DNA of 64,000 bases. Source: Acidobacteriota bacterium. Lineage in GTDB: Bacteria > Acidobacteriota > UBA4820. The stretch lies in NCBI GenBank assembly GCA_029559035.1, contig JAKQCT010000065.1, positions 62,001 through 126,000 of the forward strand. Reading direction: 5' to 3'. The position numbers and the translations under genes were made by a program. Within the stretch, counting starts at the first letter, position 1. The number at the start of each line of letters is the position of its first letter. Below the pieces are notes generated by a model, which saw only the letters and a list, made by a program, of their open reading frames with translations, was not told where the DNA came from and ran no database searches. Below are positions 59,944 through 64,000 of the stretch, in pieces.

Positions 59944-61997
59944 GGCGCCCCCCTTCGCGGGAGGAACGCGACGAACCCGCCGAGGATGATGAATAATCCT
60001 CCTATCCAGAGGAACGCGACGAGTGGGTTTATGAAGACGGTGAGGACGGCGGTCCCCTTGTCTATGTCGAACCCGGACATCACCGCGTAGACGTCCCTGA
60101 AGAGCGAGGTCCTGATGGCCGCCTCGTAGGCGGGAGGCTGGCCTCCGGAGATCGTGTTCTTGTAGTGGACTCTCATCGGAACGAGCGTCCCGAAGCGACG
60201 CCCGTCCGTGGAGAGGTCGACGATCGCCCTGATCCTGATGTCGTTCACCTTGGAGATGTCGGCGTCAAGGTCGTCGTGATCGAGCTTCGAAAGTGTTAAT
60301 GTGATATTCCCGGCCTTGAACGATTCTCCGATTTTGACCTCTTCCTGGAAGTTCTGCTGGAACATCGATGAGAACGCCACGCCGATGCAGAAGATGATGA
60401 CGCCCGCGTGGACGATGTTGCCGCCGGAAACTCGCAGGGCAGAGGCGAGAGAACTGGCGGTCCTTCCGGTGCGGGCCTTCTCTTCACGGACTTTCCGCAG
60501 GAACCTTCCGCCGATCACCGAGAAAGAAAACGCCGAAAGGGCGAAGAGCGCCGCGAAATAGAAAAGGGCCTTGGGCGAGCCCGACAGGACCTGCCACCAC
60601 TCCCTGCGGCTGTAAAGAAGGATCGTTCCCGCCGCCGCGCAGACAAGTCCCGCCAGAGCAGGAAGCATGAGCGCCTTTTTCAATTCTCCCTGTCCGCCCT
60701 TCTTCCACGGGGCCGCCGTGCCGAGAGCCATCACAAGAAGCAGCATCAGTGTCACGGGCACCGCCTTGGCGTTGTAGAATTCGGGGCCGTTGAAAAGCTC
60801 TACGCCTGTGAACATCCGGTAAAAGATCGGGCTGGTGACGCCGTAGAAAACGACCGCCGCGAAAAGGCTGAAGAGCATAAGCGAATAGAGGACCATGCCC
60901 TCCCTGCCCGACGCCGATCCCAGCTCCGCCCGCGGCTTCATGAACTCCCTCCTCGCGATGAAGAGGTCGATCGTCGTGAAGAGGATCATCGCCATGAAAA
61001 AGAGGAATATCGTTCCGAGGCGCATGTACCATGGGATAGAAGGGTCCTCCTGGCCGAAGGAGTGGACGCTCTGCAACACGCCGCTCCTTGTCAGGTAGGT
61101 CCCGTATATCGTCAGGATGAAGGTGGCGGAGACGAGAAAAAAGCTCCACTTCCTGAAAAGCCCCCGCTTCCTTTCCATGTAAAGCGAGTGAAGGAAGGCC
61201 GTTCCAGTGAGCCACGGCAGGAGCGAGGCGTTCTCGACCGGGTCCCACGCCCAGTAGCCGCCCCATCCCAGCTCGATGTAAGCCCAGTAAGAGCCGAAGA
61301 TGATCCCGAGCCCGAGCGTTATCCACGAGAAGAGGCTCCAGCTCCTTACGACCGGCATCCAGGAGGTTCCATGATCCCTTTCGAAGAGGACCGCGAGGAC
61401 GAGGGCGAAGGGGACCGCGAAGGCCACCAGGCCCAGGTAGAGCAGGGGAGGATGGACCGCCATGTAGAAGTTCTGCAGGAGCGGGTTCAGCCCGCTGCCG
61501 TCGATCGTCGCGGCGAGCATGCGGGAGAGAGGCGAGCCGTCAGGCCCGGCCATCGGATCGAAAGGGTTCGTCCTGAAGCTCAGCAGGAAGAGAAAGAAAC
61601 CCTGGATGAGGAAGAGGACCAGGCTTGAAAAGGGGATCAGCTTTTCCATCTTAGCCCTTCCGAGCTTCAGCGCGAGTAAGGCGTAGAGGGAGAGTATCCA
61701 CTCCCAGAAGAGGAGCGAGCCGTCCATCCCTCCCCACAGAGCCGTCAGTTTGTAGATAAGGGGCTGGGCCCTGCGAGAATACTCGTAGACGTACCTGATC
61801 GTGAAGTCGTCCCTGACAAGAGCGATCACCAGAGAGAGGGCCGCGACGGAGGTGAGGGCAAGGATCGAGGCTGCCGTCCTCTCCGCGCTCTTGAGCGCCC
61901 TTTCGTCCCGCCTGAAGACCGAAAGGACCGCGACGACGACGCCCCACAGCGCCAGGGCGTGGGCGAAGTAGAGGGAGTAGAGGCCGAGAAGTCTCAA
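59940..61997 (-). CDS. ccmF: Cytochrome c haem lyase subunit CcmF
   Basis: 685 residues with about fifteen membrane helices. The WWD-type haem-handling motif is WGGYWAWDPVENASLLPWLT (about 235-254). ALWGGMDGSLLFWEWILSLY and MAVHPPLLYLGLVAFAVPFA, with the conserved histidine, are CcmF/CcsA signatures, and the periplasmic domain near the C-terminus is present. The protein attaches haem from CcmE to apocytochromes c in the periplasm. The start is TTG 61997, one base after the ccmE stop. Other ccm genes are not in the window. Confidence 0.95.
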   Translation of the reverse strand: MRLLGLYSLYFAHALALWGVVVAVLSVFRRDERALKSAERTAASILALTSVAALSLVIALVRDDFTIRYVYEYSRRAQPLIYKLTALWGGMDGSLLFWEWILSLYALLALKLGRAKMEKLIPFSSLVLFLIQGFFLFLLSFRTNPFDPMAGPDGSPLSRMLAATIDGSGLNPLLQNFYMAVHPPLLYLGLVAFAVPFALVLAVLFERDHGTSWMPVVRSWSLFSWITLGLGIIFGSYWAYIELGWGGYWAWDPVENASLLPWLTGTAFLHSLYMERKRGLFRKWSFFLVSATFILTIYGTYLTRSGVLQSVHSFGQEDPSIPWYMRLGTIFLFFMAMILFTTIDLFIARREFMKPRAELGSASGREGMVLYSLMLFSLFAAVVFYGVTSPIFYRMFTGVELFNGPEFYNAKAVPVTLMLLLVMALGTAAPWKKGGQGELKKALMLPALAGLVCAAAGTILLYSRREWWQVLSGSPKALFYFAALFALSAFSFSVIGGRFLRKVREEKARTGRTASSLASALRVSGGNIVHAGVIIFCIGVAFSSMFQQNFQEEVKIGESFKAGNITLTLSKLDHDDLDADISKVNDIRIRAIVDLSTDGRRFGTLVPMRVHYKNTISGGQPPAYEAAIRTSLFRDVYAVMSGFDIDKGTAVLTVFINPLVAFLWIGGLFIILGGFVAFLPRRGAP

Positions 61998-61998
61998 C

Positions 61999-62403
61999 TC
62001 ACTTCACCTTTTTTTCGTTTTCTTCGAGGCGCGATTCGTACTTGGAGGGGCACTTCACGATGATGTCCCGGGCTTCGAAAATGGTGTCCGACATCCTGCC
62101 GTCGACGACAACTTCCATACCTTCGGCGAAAGCCTCGGGCACGACGCCCTTGTAGCGGACCTGAACCCTGCTTCCGCCGTCGCTCATGACGAAGGTAATT
62201 CCCGGCGCGCCGCCGGAAGCCTTGACGCTCTCCTTCTCGACGCGGCCCATCAGGCGCACGCGTCCACCGGCATTCGCGGGAGAAGAGAGGAACTCGGTGG
62301 GCGTCATGTAGAAGACCTTGCCGCTCTTTCCTCCGCCCGAAAGGAAGAAGAGAACGACCGCTCCTATCATGACCGTGATCCCGACCGTCAGCTTTGTCCG
62401 CAC
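61999..62403 (-). CDS. ccmE: Haem chaperone CcmE, CxxxY variant
   Basis: 134 residues from GTG 62403 (GAGG five bases upstream); a longer frame to 62469 is less likely. An N-terminal anchor helix (about 5-22) precedes the OB-fold domain: VFYMTPTEFLSS and VRLMGRVEKESV, then VRYKGVVPEAFAEGMEVVVD. At the haem site, where E. coli has LAKHDENY, the sequence is IVKCPSKY: the histidine is replaced by Cys118, and Tyr122 follows as C-x-x-x-Y. This is the variant known from Desulfovibrio-type bacteria and archaea. It carries haem to CcmF in the periplasm. It opens the operon. Confidence 0.92.
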   Translation of the reverse strand: MRTKLTVGITVMIGAVVLFFLSGGGKSGKVFYMTPTEFLSSPANAGGRVRLMGRVEKESVKASGGAPGITFVMSDGGSRVQVRYKGVVPEAFAEGMEVVVDGRMSDTIFEARDIIVKCPSKYESRLEENEKKVK

Positions 62404-62830
62404 GCGCGACCTCGAATAGTCCCAAAGTGCCTGAAAACACAAGATAAACCAAAACAGCCGCCTTTGCAAATTAATTCCGTTTTCATGGGGGAACGGGACA
62501 AGGATGCAGGGGCGGGTTCCAAACCCGCCGTTTGCAGGACGTGTTCTTTGGAGTCAAATACTAGGTCTCACCACGAAGACACGAAGAAAGACTATTTTCT
62601 GGTGTTCTAACGAAGAATCCGCGTCGAGACAAAAGAAAAAGCAACAATATCTTCGACCTCAGAGGAAGCAGAAGGTACAGAGAAAAAATAGTGAAAAGGG
62701 TTTTACAAGGATGGACAGGATTTACTGGATAAAGAAGCCTGTCATCACGAGGACTTCTTCAAAGCCGCGACAAGCGAAGTGATCTACCTTATCCCGGGAA
62801 TGCATAATGCATGGCCTGACCCCGAACCCC
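62404..62830 (+). repeat. Gene-free stretch with hairpin and degenerate dispersed-repeat sequence
   Basis: No convincing gene lies between ccmE and the lipoprotein gene. A perfect hairpin GGCGGGTT-CCA-AACCCGCC sits at 62511-62529. About 62568-62591 reads CACCACGAAGACACGAAGAA, and about 62706-62740 reads AAGGATGGACAGGATTTACT followed by GGATAAAGAAG. Both resemble non-coding repeat families that I know from many genomes, here as single, decayed copies. The 92-codon frame at 62504-62782 is made of this material and is not annotated. Composition shifts to lower GC from here to the right edge. Confidence 0.55.
62511..62529. repeat. Short perfect hairpin in the gene-free stretch
   Basis: Eight paired bases (62511-62518 with 62522-62529) and a three-base loop. 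No T-run follows on either side, so it is not a terminator of the usual kind. Confidence 0.7.
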
Positions 62831-63892
62831 TTATATTCTCGGCCCGCCGCCAAACCTGCTATGCGCCATAGTATCACTCGTTCCGAATCCCTGAATGCCT
62901 TTCATTTCAACTTCACAGGGATTTGTGCTCCTTGTTTCTCTCCACTTCTCCGCACAAACCAGAATACCCTTCGCTAGTTTCTTGAGTTCAGGCCGATAAT
63001 GTCCATTTGCAAAATCCGTCACAACATCTTCCCTTTTCATAAAGGATAGTGACCAAAGAGGATACCTAAAGCCAGAGTTGGTGCCTTCATCGTAATGATA
63101 TTGCCTGCAGAGAGCCTTGAGTCCCTCAACATCGCCTCGTAGCTGGTACACATAGCTTTGATATTGTGGTGATCTTTCACCACTGTGTTCTGTTTCTTCT
63201 TTCTTCAACTGAGCTTCCGCCAATTCAAGCCCATCCTTGTCGTTTTCTTGAGCGCACCAGACAATATAAAGCCTCGTATAGTTGCGCTCTCCGCGTTCAG
63301 CTAGCGGTTTTAATAAAGGTTTCCATTGATTGGAGTGGAGTTTCCAATAAAGAACGATGAGTATCTCTTCACGCTCATCAAGTCGCGCCTGGGAGTTCTC
63401 TTGAAACGGTTCAGGATCAAAGGCTTTGACTAGCATCTTTTCAGCTTCTTTAGGGTCAAGACAAATTATAAGGTCAAGAAGATTGCGGTTGTTTTTCAAA
63501 AGCCAAACCGGAGGAAGGTCTGAAGATTTCCAAGGATAGTTCTTCCATCCGTTTTCCCACCCTGAAATCAGAACAGGAAGGATCTCCTTAGGATGGTTTC
63601 TGAGCGATTCTACAACGGTGGGTCTCATCGCTCTCAAAACGGGACTTTCATAATCCTGCCAGCCGCTTATAAGATGCGGATTCAAGAGGAGTTTCTTTAT
63701 GTCGTTCGATTCAATATCCGTTGCGGGGTCATTGCGGGCGGTGAGCGATCCCGCGCTGGGACCCCAGAACAGCAACTTTATATAATTAACCTCGGCGGTT
63801 GTGAAGGGGGCAGTATCTGATACTTCTTTTTTGGTTGTGGCGCATCCGAGAAGAATAAGAAACAACAACAAAAGTATCTTGGCATATTTCAC
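62831..63892 (-). CDS. Lipoprotein of unknown function, lower GC
   Basis: 353 residues from GTG 63892, chosen for GGGAG just upstream and for placing the signal at the N-terminus; a 24-codon longer frame lacks this. There is a lipoprotein signal (KYAKILLLLFLILLGC, lipobox LLGC). The body is helical and rich in W, L and charged residues, with SEL1/TPR-like length units (EILIVLYWKLHSNQWKPLLK, LAEAQLKKEETEHSGERSPQ), but no family is recognised. GC content is clearly below that of the rest of the window, and the flanks are repeat-like, which suggests an acquired gene. The last 108 bases to the window edge show no gene. Confidence 0.75.
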   Translation of the reverse strand: MKYAKILLLLFLILLGCATTKKEVSDTAPFTTAEVNYIKLLFWGPSAGSLTARNDPATDIESNDIKKLLLNPHLISGWQDYESPVLRAMRPTVVESLRNHPKEILPVLISGWENGWKNYPWKSSDLPPVWLLKNNRNLLDLIICLDPKEAEKMLVKAFDPEPFQENSQARLDEREEILIVLYWKLHSNQWKPLLKPLAERGERNYTRLYIVWCAQENDKDGLELAEAQLKKEETEHSGERSPQYQSYVYQLRGDVEGLKALCRQYHYDEGTNSGFRYPLWSLSFMKREDVVTDFANGHYRPELKKLAKGILVCAEKWRETRSTNPCEVEMKGIQGFGTSDTMAHSRFGGGPRI

Positions 63893-64000
63893 GGGTAGCT
63901 CCCTAAACAAAAGGAGAGGCAAGAAGCTTGAATCTTGAATTGCATGCACTTTCTCATTTCTCACCCATTTATTCTATACCTTCCTTTGAAAATATTCCCC

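Noticed and set aside
62504..62782. 92-codon frame in the gene-free stretch
   Set aside because: It is built of repeat-like DNA and has an odd, basic composition without a fold signal.
1..64000. CRISPR arrays, insertion sequences, rRNA genes, prophage genes
   Set aside because: I saw no regularly spaced direct repeats, transposase motifs, rRNA segments or phage structural genes.

Overview
The window is GC-rich, densely packed and chromosomal in character, with many four-base start/stop overlaps and frequent GGAGG ribosome binding sites. It suggests a diderm (Gram-negative) bacterium: there is a secretin with pilus inner-membrane partners, an LptM-like lipoprotein, a SurA/PpiD-like lipoprotein foldase and lytic transglycosylase, and a System I cytochrome c maturation pair. 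Pyruvate:ferredoxin oxidoreductase and a PFL-activase-like radical SAM enzyme point to an anaerobic or facultative life with c-type cytochromes. CcmE carries the CxxxY haem-binding variant described from Desulfovibrio-type bacteria and archaea. The phylum cannot be fixed from this sequence alone; a deltaproteobacterial-type lineage or an uncultured candidate phylum would both fit.

Layout. 1-6.8 kb: a type IV pilus/type II secretion-like operon (end of the assembly ATPase, PilM/N/O/P-like proteins, a secretin with a cohesin-like tail, three pseudopilins). 6.8-13.8 kb: UbiD-type decarboxylase, tRNA-Cys and tRNA-Leu, a 146-bp tandem repeat that copies the tRNA-Leu 3' end, a sulfatase-fold/TPR protein, lytic transglycosylase, RlmN, an LptM-like lipoprotein and DapF. 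13.9-20.5 kb: soluble histidine kinase, NUDIX hydrolase, radical SAM enzyme, QueA, tRNA nucleotidyltransferase, M28 peptidase. 20.6-27.1 kb: two CheW-like proteins and a long response regulator, ValS, a small membrane-anchored protein, an adenosine deaminase family enzyme. 27.2-31.4 kb: a coupled operon of two related helical-repeat proteins around a RodZ-like protein, then DnaJ-TPR and a PP2C phosphatase. 31.5-39.1 kb (minus strand): site-2 protease, HU/IHF, STAS antagonist, RsbW-like anti-sigma factor, acyltransferase, SurA/PpiD-like foldase, UppP, RNase J, DUF4388 protein. 39.3-51.0 kb: NifJ, two polytopic membrane proteins, an FAD oxidoreductase with an extra C-terminal domain, SecA. 51.2-57.4 kb: a small protein plus retropepsin-like protease with a SEC-C tail, cupin, DEAD-box helicase, PurE, TsaC, sirtuin, a secreted protein of lower GC. 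57.5-62.4 kb (minus strand): an overlapping operon ccmE, ccmF, a 34-residue membrane peptide, mtnA, tsaD and a pterin dehydratase-like protein without its catalytic histidines. 62.4-64 kb: a gene-free stretch with hairpin and repeat debris, then a lower-GC lipoprotein gene.

How the genes fit together. Most are housekeeping or envelope functions. tRNA biology is unusually concentrated: two tRNA genes, QueA, CCA/poly(A) polymerase, RlmN, TsaC, TsaD and ValS. Three signalling sets stand out: an orphan kinase, a CheW-like/response-regulator set without a kinase, and a PP2C/STAS/RsbW set that could form a partner-switching circuit although no sigma factor is in view. The best candidates for poorly described biology are the helical-repeat/RodZ/DnaJ/PP2C operon, the CheW-like pair with its response regulator, and the small-protein/retropepsin-SEC-C pair beside secA.
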